Shown piece by piece: positions 18,242 through 29,758 of a DNA stretch of 64,000 nucleotides. A program made the translations under genes and the position numbers. A model generated the notes under the pieces. That model worked only from the letters and a program-made list of their open reading frames with translations, ran no database searches and was not told the DNA's origin. Each line of letters begins with the position of its first letter. Within the stretch, counting starts at the first letter, position 1. The DNA is taken from assembly GCF_023184515.1 (NCBI RefSeq), contig NZ_JAAHBP010000019.1, positions 62,001 to 126,000 of the forward strand, read 5' to 3'. This DNA comes from Streptomyces sp. D2-8. Its GTDB lineage: Bacteria; Actinomycetota; Actinomycetes; Streptomycetales; Streptomycetaceae.

Positions 18242-19357
18242 ATGTCGAAACTCGGCAACCTCGGCGCCCGGCTGCACCGCGGTGAGATCGGCTACGACTT
18301 CGTCAAGAACCGCAAGATCTGGTACGGCCTGTCGATCCTGATCACCATCACGGCCATCGTGGGCCTGGCAGTCCGCGGCCTGAACATGGGCATCGAGTTC
18401 CAGGGCGGCGCCGTCTTCAACACCCCTAAGAACACCAGCGTCTCCGTGTCCCAGGCGGAGGAGTACGCGGAAGAGGCCTCCGGCCACGACGCGATCGTGC
18501 AGAAGCTCGGCGACGGCAGCCTGCGCATCCAGGTCGCCGGTATCGACACCGGCGCGGCCAACGAGATCAAGAACACCCTCGCCGACGACCTCAAGATCGA
18601 CTCGGAGCAGATCAACGCCGAACTGGTCGGTCCCAGCTGGGGCGAGCAGATCGCGAACAAGGCCTGGCAAGGCCTCGGCATCTTCATGGTCCTGGTGGTG
18701 ATCTACCTCGCGATCGCCTTCGAGTGGCGCATGGCCGTGGCCGCGTTCGTCGCACTGATCCACGACATCACCATCACGGTCGGCATCTACGCCCTCGTCG
18801 GCTTCGAGGTCACACCGGGCACGGTGATCGGTCTGCTGACCATCCTCGGCTACTCGCTCTACGACACGGTCGTGGTCTTCGACAGCCTCAAGGAACAGAC
18901 CAAGGACATCACCAAACAGACCCGCTGGACCTACAGCGACATCGCCAACCGCTCGATCAACAGCACCCTGGTCCGCTCCGTCAACACCACGGTGGTCGCA
19001 CTGCTGCCGGTCGCGGGCCTGCTGTTCATCGGTGGCGGTGTCCTCGGCGCCGGCATGCTGAACGACATCTCGCTGTCGCTGTTCGTCGGCCTCGCCGCCG
19101 GTGCGTACTCCTCGATCTTCATCGCCACGCCGCTCGTCGCCGACCTCAAGGAGCGCGAGCCGGCGATGAAGGCCCTGAGGAAGCGCGTCCTGGCCAAGCG
19201 GGCCCAGTCCGCCGCCACGGGCGACACCCAGCCCCAGAGCGATGACGAGGCGTACGCCGACGAGCCCGAGGACGCCGCACCCGCGGTGGTCGGGCCGCGC
19301 AACCAGCCCGCCTCCCGCAGCCGCGGCCGCGGCCGCCCCTCGGGGAAGCGCCGATGA
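18242..19357 (+). CDS. secF: Protein translocase subunit SecF
   Basis: 371 residues, partner of SecD. The N-terminal span and the motif GLNMGIEFQGGAVF are followed by the periplasmic domain and the five-span block with GYSLYDTVVVFDSLKE. The C-terminal tail is long and Asp/Ala then Arg/Gly/Ser-rich. AAGGAGG lies inside the secD end, 6 bases before the ATG. The stop overlaps the apt start (ATGA). Confidence 0.96.
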   Translation: MSKLGNLGARLHRGEIGYDFVKNRKIWYGLSILITITAIVGLAVRGLNMGIEFQGGAVFNTPKNTSVSVSQAEEYAEEASGHDAIVQKLGDGSLRIQVAGIDTGAANEIKNTLADDLKIDSEQINAELVGPSWGEQIANKAWQGLGIFMVLVVIYLAIAFEWRMAVAAFVALIHDITITVGIYALVGFEVTPGTVIGLLTILGYSLYDTVVVFDSLKEQTKDITKQTRWTYSDIANRSINSTLVRSVNTTVVALLPVAGLLFIGGGVLGAGMLNDISLSLFVGLAAGAYSSIFIATPLVADLKEREPAMKALRKRVLAKRAQSAATGDTQPQSDDEAYADEPEDAAPAVVGPRNQPASRSRGRGRPSGKRR

Positions 19358-19893
19358 CCGACATCAGGGAGCTGCTGCTCAGCCGCATCCGCGACGTGGC
19401 CGACTACCCGGAGCCGGGCGTGATGTTCAAGGACATCACCCCGCTCCTGGCGGACCCGGCGGCGTTCACCGCCCTGACCGACGCCCTCGCCGAGATCGCC
19501 GAGCGCGCCGGCGCCACCAAGGTCGTCGGCCTGGAGGCCCGGGGCTTCATCCTCGGCGCCCCGGTCGCCGTCCGCGCCGGCCTCGGCTTCATCCCCGTAC
19601 GCAAGGCGGGCAAGCTCCCCGGAGCCACCCTCGGCCAGGCCTACGACCTGGAGTACGGCTCGGCGGAGATCGAGGTGCACGCCGAGGACCTCACCGCCGA
19701 GGACCGCGTCCTGATCGTCGACGACGTCCTCGCCACGGGCGGCACCGCCGAGGCCGCGGTCCAGCTCATCCGCCGGGCCGGCGCCGAGGTCGCGGGTCTC
19801 GCCGTCCTCATGGAGCTCGGCTTCCTGAGCGGCCGCGTCCGTCTGGAGCCGGCACTGAACGGTGCCCCGCTGGAGGCGCTGCTCACGGTCTAG
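19354..19893 (+). CDS. apt: Adenine phosphoribosyltransferase
   Basis: 179 residues; salvages adenine to AMP with PRPP. The PRPP loop is RVLIVDDVLATGGTAEA and the N-terminal FKDITPLL and GLEARGFILGAPVA are typical of Apt. The overlap with secF and position before rel are conserved in actinobacteria. Confidence 0.96.
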   Translation: MTDIRELLLSRIRDVADYPEPGVMFKDITPLLADPAAFTALTDALAEIAERAGATKVVGLEARGFILGAPVAVRAGLGFIPVRKAGKLPGATLGQAYDLEYGSAEIEVHAEDLTAEDRVLIVDDVLATGGTAEAAVQLIRRAGAEVAGLAVLMELGFLSGRVRLEPALNGAPLEALLTV

Positions 19894-19910
19894 CCACCGT
19901 GCGGCGCCCC

Positions 19911-19964
19911 GGTGGGCACCGGCACGACACCGCGCAGGCGGGCCCGGACGACCCGGTGCCCGCC
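19911..19964 (+). terminator. Weak long-loop hairpin after apt
   Basis: GGTGGGCACCGG (19911-19922) can pair with CCGGTGCCCGCC (19953-19964), one mismatch, with a 30-base loop. Possible terminator. Confidence 0.35.
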
Positions 19965-20029
19965 TCGTGCGTTTCCCGGGTAGACCGGCCTCACATTGGC
20001 CTGAAGGCGATCCCGGGGCCCAGGATCGC

Positions 20030-20035
20030 TACCAT
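20030..20035 (+). promoter_or_regulatory. Possible -10 element of rel (TACCAT)
   Basis: TACCAT is 50 bases before the TTG start of rel. No convincing -35. Confidence 0.35.
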
Positions 20036-20085
20036 GGGTGCTCCGGAGCCTGACCGGGGACCCGGATCGCGCACGAGGAGCCCTC

Positions 20086-22605
<2,520 letters not shown>

Positions 22606-22614
22606 CCGGTCGTC

Positions 22615-22650
22615 GCGCACGACCACACGAAAGCGCACGACCACACGAAA
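22615..22650. repeat. Two tandem copies of an 18-bp unit
   Basis: GCGCACGACCACACGAAA occurs at 22615-22632 and again, identical, at 22633-22650, between the rel stop and the terminator. Confidence 0.9.
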
Positions 22651-22686
22651 GGGGCTCCCGTACACCGTGTACGGGAGCCCCTTTCG
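22646..22686. terminator. Perfect 20-bp bidirectional terminator between rel and the DUF349 gene
   Basis: CGAAAGGGGCTCCCGTACAC (22646-22665) pairs perfectly with 22667-22686. The arms end in AAAG / CTTTC, giving a short T run in both directions; the flanking genes are convergent. Confidence 0.9.
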
Positions 22687-22695
22687 ATCGACTGC

Positions 22696-23925
22696 TCAGC
22701 CTCCGAACTCCTGCAGGCCCTTCAGCGCCTGGTCCAGCAGCGCCTGCCGGCCGTCGAGCTCACGCTGGAGCTTGTCGGCCTTGGCGTTGTTGCCCTGCGC
22801 CCGCGCCTGCTCGATCTGGCCTCGCAGCTTGTCCACCGCGGCCTGGAGCTGGCCGGTCAGACCCTCGGCACGCGCGCGTGCCTCCGGGTTCGTCCGGCGC
22901 CACTCGGCCTCCTCGGCCTCCTGGATGGCCCGCTCGACCGCGTGCATACGGCCCTCGACCTTGGGCCGGGCGTCGCGCGGCACATGGCCGATGGCCTCCC
23001 AGCGCTCGTTCACGTTCCGGAACGCGGCCCGGGCCGCCTTCAGGTCCGAGATCGGCAGGAGCTTCTCGGCCTCCTCGGCCAGCTCCTCCTTGAGCTTCAG
23101 GTTCTCCGACTGCTCGGCGTCCCGCTCGGCGAAGACCGAGCTGCGGGCCGCGAAGAAGACGTCCTGGGCGCCGCGGAAGCGGTTCCACAGGTCGTCCTCG
23201 TGCTCGCGCTGGGCGCGGCCCGCGGCCTTCCACTCGGACATCAGCTCGCGGTAGCGCGCCGCCGTCACACCCCAGTCCGTCGAGTTCGACAGCGCCTCGG
23301 CCTCGGAGACCAGGCGCTCCTTGGTGCGGCGCGCCTCCTCGCGCTGAGCGTCCAGCTGCGCGAAGTGCTGCTTGCGCCGCTTGGAGAACGCCGACCGCGC
23401 GTGCGAGAACCGGTGCCACAGCTCGTCGTCGGACTTGCGGTCCAGGCGCGGCAGACCCTTCCAGGTGTCCACCAGGGCCCGCAGCCGCTCACCGGCCGCC
23501 CGCCACTGGTCGGACTGCGACAGCTCCTCCGCCTCGGCGACCAGCGCCTCCTTGGACTTGCGCGCCTCGTCGGACTGCTTCGCCCGCTGTGCCTTGCGCT
23601 CCTCGCGGCGCGCCTCCACCAGCTCCACGAGCTTGTCCAGCCGGACCCGCAGGGCGTCCAGGTCGCCCACCACGTGGTGCGCGTCGACCTGCTCCCGGAT
23701 GTGGTCGATGGCGGCCTGGGCGTCCTTCGCCGACAGGTCGGTGGTCTTCACTCGCTTCTCGAGGAGGCCGATCTCGACAACCAGGCCCTCGTACTTGCGC
23801 TCGAAATAGGCCAGCGCCTCCTCAGGGGAGCCCGCCTGCCAGGAACCGACGACCTGCTCGCCGTCGGCCGTACGCACGTACACGGTCCCCGTCTCGTCGA
23901 CGCGGCCCCACGGGTCGCTGCTCAC
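22696..23925 (-). CDS. DUF349 coiled-coil protein
   Basis: 409 residues, almost wholly helical and charged. After an N-terminal region containing GTVYVRTADGEQVVGSW, there are three DUF349-type repeats (W-x-AAGERLRALVDTWK..., W-x-VTAARYRELMSEWK..., LKAARAAFRNVNERWE...) and a C-terminal coiled coil. Cytoplasmic; function unknown. The GTG at 23925 has GGAGGAGG 5 bases upstream. The cyclophilin gene lies upstream on the same strand. Confidence 0.88.
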   Translation of the reverse strand: MSSDPWGRVDETGTVYVRTADGEQVVGSWQAGSPEEALAYFERKYEGLVVEIGLLEKRVKTTDLSAKDAQAAIDHIREQVDAHHVVGDLDALRVRLDKLVELVEARREERKAQRAKQSDEARKSKEALVAEAEELSQSDQWRAAGERLRALVDTWKGLPRLDRKSDDELWHRFSHARSAFSKRRKQHFAQLDAQREEARRTKERLVSEAEALSNSTDWGVTAARYRELMSEWKAAGRAQREHEDDLWNRFRGAQDVFFAARSSVFAERDAEQSENLKLKEELAEEAEKLLPISDLKAARAAFRNVNERWEAIGHVPRDARPKVEGRMHAVERAIQEAEEAEWRRTNPEARARAEGLTGQLQAAVDKLRGQIEQARAQGNNAKADKLQRELDGRQALLDQALKGLQEFGG

Positions 23926-24061
23926 AGCGCCTCCTCCACATGATGCCTGCGGGGGGCCTGAAGCTCCCCCGGGCATCGTCCACAGTTTCGTCACGGCCAA
24001 CATAGGCGACCGGCGGGGGGCCTGTCCGCATCCCGCGCGACCGAAATTTCGCAGTTGGGGG

Positions 24062-24907
24062 TCAGGATTTCGTGATCGTGGCCTTGTTGATCACGACCGT
24101 CGCGTTGGGCGCCGTATTGCCCGTCTGAGGGTCGGGGGCCTGCGCTCCCGCGTCCGCGATTTTCTTCAGGACCTTCATGCCCGCCTCGGACACCGTACCG
24201 AACGGTGTGTAGTCGGCCGGCAGCTGACTGTCCTGGTAGACGAGGAAGAACTGGCTGCCGCCGCTGTCTCGGCCCTGCTTCGTCTGCGCGTTGTACTGGT
24301 TCGCCATCGCGACCGTGCCCGCCGGGTAGATCCCGCCCTTGAGGCTCTTGTCCTTGAGGTTCTCGTCCGGGATGGTGTAGCCCGGTCCGCCCATGCCGGT
24401 GCCCTTCGGGTCGCCGCACTGCAGGACGTAGATGCCCTGGTCCGTGAGCCGGTGGCACTTGCTGTGGTCCAAGTAGCCCTTGCCGAGAAGGAAGTTGAAC
24501 GAGTTGACGGTGTGCGGCGCCGCCGACGCCTTCAGCGCGACGTCTATCTCGCCGCAGGTCGTGTCCAGCTTCATCGTGTACTTCGCCGACTCGTCGATGG
24601 CCATCGCCGGTTCCTTCTTCCAGGTCTCCGACTTGACCTTGCCCGGGGCCGGCTTCTCGCACGGGTCCGGGGCCTTGCTGGGCGTGGCGCTCGGGGTGAC
24701 GTCCGCGTTCGCGTTCTCCGTCTTGCCGTTGTCCTCGAACGGCTTGGTCAGGAAGACCGTCACCGAGAGCACCACGATCACGCCGAGAACCGAGGCGATC
24801 ACGGAGTTGCGGATACGGGCCTTGCGTCGCGCGTCAGTGCGTCGCTGCTGCTGCCGCAAGAACTTCTCCCGGGCGAGCTGACGCCGCCGCTGTTCCTGGC
24901 TGACCAC
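24062..24907 (-). CDS. Membrane-anchored cyclophilin-type peptidyl-prolyl isomerase
   Basis: 281 residues. A basic cytoplasmic N-terminus (RRRQLAREKFLRQQQRRTDARRKAR) and one span (34-54) are followed by a Thr/Ser/Pro linker and an extracellular cyclophilin domain with CHRL, LQCGDPKGTGMGGPGY and GGSQFFLVY. It should assist folding of exported proteins. GTG at 24907 has GGAGAG upstream. Divergent from the metallo-hydrolase gene. Confidence 0.92.
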   Translation of the reverse strand: MVSQEQRRRQLAREKFLRQQQRRTDARRKARIRNSVIASVLGVIVVLSVTVFLTKPFEDNGKTENANADVTPSATPSKAPDPCEKPAPGKVKSETWKKEPAMAIDESAKYTMKLDTTCGEIDVALKASAAPHTVNSFNFLLGKGYLDHSKCHRLTDQGIYVLQCGDPKGTGMGGPGYTIPDENLKDKSLKGGIYPAGTVAMANQYNAQTKQGRDSGGSQFFLVYQDSQLPADYTPFGTVSEAGMKVLKKIADAGAQAPDPQTGNTAPNATVVINKATITKS

Positions 24908-25022
24908 CGGGTTCTCTCCTCATGGGTCTGATACGTCGACCGGTACGCGTGGGTCCTGTGTGCCGACCGCCTGCGTGTGCCCCGTACCGTATATGGGTTC
25001 GCTGAGGAATCGGCGGCGCCGG

Positions 25023-25028
25023 TAGGCT
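25023..25028 (+). promoter_or_regulatory. -10 element of the metallo-hydrolase/hisS unit (TAGGCT)
   Basis: TAGGCT, 46 bases before the GTG at 25075. The -35 is unclear (TTCGCT at 24998, 19-base spacer). Confidence 0.4.
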
Positions 25029-25074
25029 CTGTGAGCAGCCGTAGCCGCCCGTATCGACACAACGAAGGACGATC

Positions 25075-25782
25075 GTGCTCATTGCCGGGTTCCCCGCCGG
25101 GGCCTGGGGGACGAACTGCTACCTCGTCGCCCCCGCCGCCGGTGAGGAGTGCGTGATCATCGACCCCGGCCATCAGGCCGCCGACGGCGTGGCGGAGGCG
25201 ATCGCCAAGCACCGGCTCAATCCCGTCGCCGTCGTCCTCACCCACGGCCACATCGACCACGTGGCCTCGGTCGTCCCGGTGTGCGGCGCGCACGACGTGC
25301 CGGCCTGGATCCACCCCGACGACCGCTACATGATGAGCGACCCGGAGAAGGGCATCGGCCGTTCCATCGGGATGCCGCTCCTGGGCGAGCTGACCGTGGG
25401 GGAGCCCGACGACGTCAGGGAGCTGACCGACGGTGCGAAGCTGGAGCTGGCGGGCCTGGAGCTGTCCGTCGCGCACGCGCCCGGCCATACCAAGGGGTCG
25501 GTGACCTTCGGCATGCCCGAGGCGGCGGACATCCCGCCGATCCTGTTCTCGGGCGACCTGCTGTTCGCCGGCTCCATCGGACGCACCGACCTGCCCGGCG
25601 GTGACATGGCCGAGATGCTCGACTCGCTGGCCCGCGTGTGCCTGCCGCTCGACGACTCGACCGTGGTGCTGTCGGGCCACGGCCCCCAGACGACCATCGG
25701 CCAGGAGCGCGCCACCAACCCGTATCTGCGGCAGGTGGCGGGCGGCCAGGGAGCATCTCCGGCTCCCCGACGAGGAATGTGA
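25075..25782 (+). CDS. Metallo-beta-lactamase fold hydrolase, glyoxalase II-like
   Basis: 235 residues. The metal motif is H57-G-H59-I-D61-H62, with further ligands in HAPGHTKG and the Asp of [15 protein letters not shown]. The fold class includes glyoxalase II and persulfide dioxygenase; substrate unknown. AAGGA lies 6 bases before the GTG. It ends 11 bases before hisS and is likely co-transcribed; this pairing next to hisS is common in Gram-positive bacteria. Confidence 0.9.
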   Translation: MLIAGFPAGAWGTNCYLVAPAAGEECVIIDPGHQAADGVAEAIAKHRLNPVAVVLTHGHIDHVASVVPVCGAHDVPAWIHPDDRYMMSDPEKGIGRSIGMPLLGELTVGEPDDVRELTDGAKLELAGLELSVAHAPGHTKGSVTFGMPEAADIPPILFSGDLLFAGSIGRTDLPGGDMAEMLDSLARVCLPLDDSTVVLSGHGPQTTIGQERATNPYLRQVAGGQGASPAPRRGM

Positions 25783-25793
25783 CGAGACCTTCC

Positions 25794-27056
25794 GTGAGCA
25801 CCTTCAAGGCCCCCAAGGGCACGTACGACCTGATCCCGCCGGACAGCGCCAAGTACCTCGCCGTCCGTGAGGCGATCGCCGCGCCGCTGCGCAACTCCGG
25901 CTACGGCTACATCGAGACGCCGGGCTTCGAGAACGTCGAACTCTTCGCGCGCGGGGTCGGTGAGTCCACCGACATCGTGACCAAGGAGATGTACGCCTTC
26001 GAGACCAAGGGCGGCGACCGGCTCGCCCTGCGCCCCGAAGGCACGGCCTCCGTCCTGCGCGCGGCGCTGGAGGCCAACCTGCACAAGGCCGGCAACCTCC
26101 CGGTCAAGCTCTGGTACTCCGGCTCGTACTACCGCTACGAGCGTCCTCAGAAGGGCCGCTACCGCCACTTCTCCCAGGTCGGTGCCGAGGCGATCGGCGC
26201 GGAGGACCCGGCGCTGGACGCCGAGCTGATCATCCTGGCCGACCAGGCCTACCGCTCGCTGGGCCTGAGCGACTTCCGGATCCTGCTCAACAGCCTCGGC
26301 GACCAGGAGTGCCGCCCGGTGTACCGGTCGGCGCTACAGGAGTTCCTGCGCGGCCTGGACCTGGACGGGGACACCCTGCGGCGTGCGGAGATCAACCCGC
26401 TGCGCGTCCTGGACGACAAGCGCGAGTCGGTCCAGAAGCAGCTGGGGGACGCGCCGCTGCTGCGTGACTACCTGTGCGACGCGTGCAAGGCGTACCACGA
26501 GGAGGTCCGCGAGCTGATCACGGCGGCGGGCGTCTCCTTCGAGGACGACCTGAAGCTGGTCCGCGGCCTGGACTACTACACCCGCACCACCTTCGAGTTC
26601 GTCCACGACGGCCTCGGCTCGCAGTCCGCGGTGGGCGGCGGCGGCCGCTACGACGGCCTGTCCGAGATGATCGGCGGCCCCGCGCTGCCGTCCGTCGGCT
26701 GGGCCCTCGGCGTCGACCGCACGGTCCTCGCCCTGGAGGCGGAGGGCGTCGAGCTCGAACTGCCCGCCACCACCAGCGTGTTCGCCGTCCCGCTCGGCGA
26801 GGAGGCCCGCCGCGTCCTGTTCGCCAAGGTCACGGAGCTGCGCAAGAACGGCATCGCGGCCGACTTCTCCTACGGTGGCAAGGGCCTCAAGGGCGCGATG
26901 AAGAACGCCAACCGCAGCGGCGCCCGGTACACGGTCGTCGCCGGTGAACGCGACCTCGCCGAGGGCGTCGTCCAGCTCAAGGACATGGAGTCGGGCGAGC
27001 AGGCGGCGGTGGGCGTGAACGAGATCGTGGCGGAACTGGAAGCCCGGCTGGGCTGA
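25794..27056 (+). CDS. hisS: Histidine--tRNA ligase
   Basis: Class II synthetase, 420 residues. It opens with [17 protein letters not shown], has the two histidine motifs [15 protein letters not shown] and [11 protein letters not shown], and a C-terminal anticodon domain. The GTG at 25794 matches the conserved N-terminus; the ribosome site (GACGAG) is weak, so coupling to the preceding gene is likely. Confidence 0.96.
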   Translation: MSTFKAPKGTYDLIPPDSAKYLAVREAIAAPLRNSGYGYIETPGFENVELFARGVGESTDIVTKEMYAFETKGGDRLALRPEGTASVLRAALEANLHKAGNLPVKLWYSGSYYRYERPQKGRYRHFSQVGAEAIGAEDPALDAELIILADQAYRSLGLSDFRILLNSLGDQECRPVYRSALQEFLRGLDLDGDTLRRAEINPLRVLDDKRESVQKQLGDAPLLRDYLCDACKAYHEEVRELITAAGVSFEDDLKLVRGLDYYTRTTFEFVHDGLGSQSAVGGGGRYDGLSEMIGGPALPSVGWALGVDRTVLALEAEGVELELPATTSVFAVPLGEEARRVLFAKVTELRKNGIAADFSYGGKGLKGAMKNANRSGARYTVVAGERDLAEGVVQLKDMESGEQAAVGVNEIVAELEARLG

Positions 27057-27065
27057 CGTGAGTCC

Positions 27066-27095
27066 GAAGGCGCCGGAGAGACGTCCGGCGCCTTC
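27066..27095. terminator. Perfect 12-bp bidirectional terminator
   Basis: GAAGGCGCCGGA pairs with TCCGGCGCCTTC around a 6-base loop, between hisS and the convergent response-regulator gene. Confidence 0.85.
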
Positions 27096-27096
27096 C

Positions 27097-27723
27097 TCAC
27101 TGCTCCAGCAGCCCGTACCGCATCGCGCTGGTGACGGCCGACGTCCGGTCGGCCACCCCCAACTTGCCGAAGACCCGCAGCAGATACGTCTTCACCGTCG
27201 ACTCCCCGATGAACAGCCTGCGCCCGATCTCCGCGTTCGTGCACCCCTCGGCGACCAGCCGCAGCACGGCCGTCTCACGCTCCGACAGCCGGGGGCGCTC
27301 CGGTTTCGTCCGCAGCTGGTCCACCAGCCGGGCCGCGACGGACGGTGCCAGTACCGTCTCGCCGCGTGCCGCCGCCCGTACGGCCTCCGCGAGTTCGGCC
27401 CGCGGAAGGTCCTTCAGCAGATAGCCCGCGGCCCCGGCCTCCACGGCCCGCAGAATGTCCCGGTCCGTTTCGTAGGTCGTCAGCACGACCACCCGGCACT
27501 CCAGCCCGGCCCGCGCCATCCGCACGATCGAGTCCACGCCGCCACCGTCCGGCATCCGCAGGTCCATCAGCACGATGTCGGGCCGCAACCGCGCCGCCAG
27601 CGCCTCCGCCTGCGGCCCACTGGAGGCGTCGGCGACGACCTCCAGGTCGGACTCCGCACTGAGCATCGCCCGCAGCCCCTCCCGCACCACGGGATGGTCG
27701 TCGGCCAGGATGATCCGGATCAC
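27097..27723 (-). CDS. NarL/FixJ-family response regulator
   Basis: 208 residues: receiver domain with ADDHP, phospho-acceptor D54 (VLMDLRMPD) and K in YLLKDLP, then a LuxR-type helix-turn-helix (SERETAVLRLVAEGCTNAEI, about 147-205). Partner of the kinase encoded just upstream; the GTG start overlaps the kinase stop (GTGA). Last gene of a four-gene overlapping unit, probably controlling the ABC exporter in it. Confidence 0.94.
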   Translation of the reverse strand: MIRIILADDHPVVREGLRAMLSAESDLEVVADASSGPQAEALAARLRPDIVLMDLRMPDGGGVDSIVRMARAGLECRVVVLTTYETDRDILRAVEAGAAGYLLKDLPRAELAEAVRAAARGETVLAPSVAARLVDQLRTKPERPRLSERETAVLRLVAEGCTNAEIGRRLFIGESTVKTYLLRVFGKLGVADRTSAVTSAMRYGLLEQ

Positions 27724-28916
27724 GGTGTCCGCCTCCTCACGACCGGCAGCCGTAAGGTCACGACCGTGCCGTCGCCCGGGGCGCTGCGCACCTCGGCGGT
27801 GCCGCCCACCTCGGCGGCCCGGGACCGCAGCCCCGCGAGACCGTACCCGCCGCGGACGGCAGTGGGGTCGAAGCCACGGCCGTCGTCCCGAACCGACACC
27901 GTCAGGGAGTCGTCGGCGTACGCAAGCGACACGCCGACCGCCACCGGACTCCCCGCGTGCTTACGGGCGTTGGCCAGCGCCTCCTGGCAGGCGCGCAGCG
28001 CGACCACCTCCGGGCCCGCGGGCAGCGTGCGCACCGGGCCGGTCACCGCCAGCGCCGCGTCATGGCGGGCGGCGAGCCTGCGCAGGGCGTCCGGCAGGGA
28101 CGCGCCGTCCAGGTCGGCGGGCGCACCCCCGGCGACCAACGCCCGGGCCTCGGCGAGGTTCTGCCGGGCCGTCTCGTCCATCAGCCGCAGATGCCGCCGC
28201 GCCTCGGGCACGTCATGGTCCAGCTCCGCCTCGACTGCCTGGATCAGCATCACCAGACTGGTGAACCCCTGCGCCAGGGTGTCGTGGATCTCCCGGGCCA
28301 GCCGCTCCCGCTCGGCCAGCGCCCCGTGGGCCTCGGACAACCGGCCCACCTCATGGCGGCTGGCGTCCAGCTCCGCGATCAACTCCGCCCGCTCCTGACT
28401 CTGCTCGATGATCCGGATGACCCAGCTGCCGACGGCCACCGAGTAGACCAGGGTGACCACCGAGAACAGCACGTCGAAGGCCAGCTCCCGGGCACCGGGC
28501 CACCACAGCAGTGCCCAGCCCGCCACGGGCACGAGGTTCATCACGGCCACCGCCACCAGCGCCGACCGCAGCCGCAGCGTCATGAAGCACTGCGGGATCA
28601 GCGCGAACGTCAGCACCCGCGTCTCACCGGCGAGCACCGCCGACGGCAGGAACAGTGCCAGCGCCGCCGCCAGATAGCCGATCGCCTGCCGCTGGTCGGG
28701 CGGATCGCCCCGGATCAGGCGCCGCCCGGCCACCACGTACAGCGGGACGAGCGGGACGAGCAGCGCCGCCGCGACCGCGCGCAGTGGCCAGCCGGGCCGC
28801 TCCGAGGCGAGCACGTAGGCCACCGTGGCGACCCAGATCAGCGCGAAGTACGTGTCCCAGAGCCGGAACGAGCGCTCCCAGTGGTAGGCGCTGCCGGCGG
28901 CCGCGGCTTCGCTCAT
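27720..28916 (-). CDS. Sensor histidine kinase, HisKA_3 (DesK/NarX-like) family
   Basis: 398 residues. About five N-terminal membrane spans (22-168), a short helix, the dimerisation/phospho-acceptor box AREIHDTLAQGF with H211, and a HATPase domain with ANARKHAGS, VRDDGRGFD and GYGLAGLRSR. No extracellular sensor domain is evident, so it probably senses in or at the membrane, as kinases beside ABC exporters often do. ATG at 28916 overlaps the permease stop (ATGA). Confidence 0.93.
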   Translation of the reverse strand: MSEAAAAGSAYHWERSFRLWDTYFALIWVATVAYVLASERPGWPLRAVAAALLVPLVPLYVVAGRRLIRGDPPDQRQAIGYLAAALALFLPSAVLAGETRVLTFALIPQCFMTLRLRSALVAVAVMNLVPVAGWALLWWPGARELAFDVLFSVVTLVYSVAVGSWVIRIIEQSQERAELIAELDASRHEVGRLSEAHGALAERERLAREIHDTLAQGFTSLVMLIQAVEAELDHDVPEARRHLRLMDETARQNLAEARALVAGGAPADLDGASLPDALRRLAARHDAALAVTGPVRTLPAGPEVVALRACQEALANARKHAGSPVAVGVSLAYADDSLTVSVRDDGRGFDPTAVRGGYGLAGLRSRAAEVGGTAEVRSAPGDGTVVTLRLPVVRRRTP

Positions 28917-29758
28917 CCGGTGCGCCGGTCCTTCCAGCGGAACGTCAGCAGACATAGGGCCAATCCTCCGACGCACCACGCGGCCAGCACCAGAGCCACG
29001 CGTCCCGACTCCCAGCTCCCCGCCTGCTCCAGCACCTGCGCCGACTCCGGCAGGAACACCCCGCGCAGCCCCTGGCACATCCACTTCAGCGGGAACAGCG
29101 CGCCGATGGTCAGCATCCAGTCCGGGACCGTGCCGATGGCGATGTACACCCCGGAGATGAACTGCAGCACCAGGAAGGGCAGGACGACCACCGAACTCGC
29201 ACTGTTCGCGGAGCTCGGCACCGAGCCGATCGCGATGCCGAGCAGGGCACAGGCCGTGATGCCCAGCACGAAGATCCACGCCAGGTCGAACCAGCGGCCC
29301 GCGTCCGCGGGCAGGTCCACGCCGTAGCAGGTCGTGCCGACGAGGAGGAGGATCGCCGTCTCCAGCAGACCGGTGAAGAGAACCAGCCAGATCTTGCCGA
29401 GGAAGTAGGCCGCAGGCGGCATCGGCGTGCCCCGCAGCCGGCGCAGCACCTTGTCCTCCCGCTCGATCGCGATCGAGATGCCGAGCGCCTGGAAGCTCGT
29501 CGACATGATCCCGGCGGCCATCATCGCCGGCACGTACAGCTGCGAGGCGGTGATGCCCGCGCCCTCCACGTCGTCCCGGAAGATCGACGCGAACAGGAAC
29601 AGCAGGACGACCGGGAAGGCGAACGTGAACACCACCTGGTCGCGCTGCCGGAAGAACTGCCTGATCTCCAGGGCGCCCCGCCGCAGTCCGAGCCCCCACG
29701 CACCGGGCAGCCGTCCGACGCGCACCTCACCGCGCTCCCGTACGACGGTCGTGCTCAT
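28913..29758 (-). CDS. ABC-2 type exporter permease
   Basis: 281 residues with about six spans, first FTFAFPVVLLFLFASIF; the ABC-2 signature region IEREDKVLRRLRGTPMPP AAYFLGK is present. It pairs with the ATPase encoded just upstream. Substrate unknown (drug, lipid or peptide). ATG at 29758 overlaps the ATPase stop (ATGA). Confidence 0.93.
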   Translation of the reverse strand: MSTTVVRERGEVRVGRLPGAWGLGLRRGALEIRQFFRQRDQVVFTFAFPVVLLFLFASIFRDDVEGAGITASQLYVPAMMAAGIMSTSFQALGISIAIEREDKVLRRLRGTPMPPAAYFLGKIWLVLFTGLLETAILLLVGTTCYGVDLPADAGRWFDLAWIFVLGITACALLGIAIGSVPSSANSASSVVVLPFLVLQFISGVYIAIGTVPDWMLTIGALFPLKWMCQGLRGVFLPESAQVLEQAGSWESGRVALVLAAWCVGGLALCLLTFRWKDRRTG

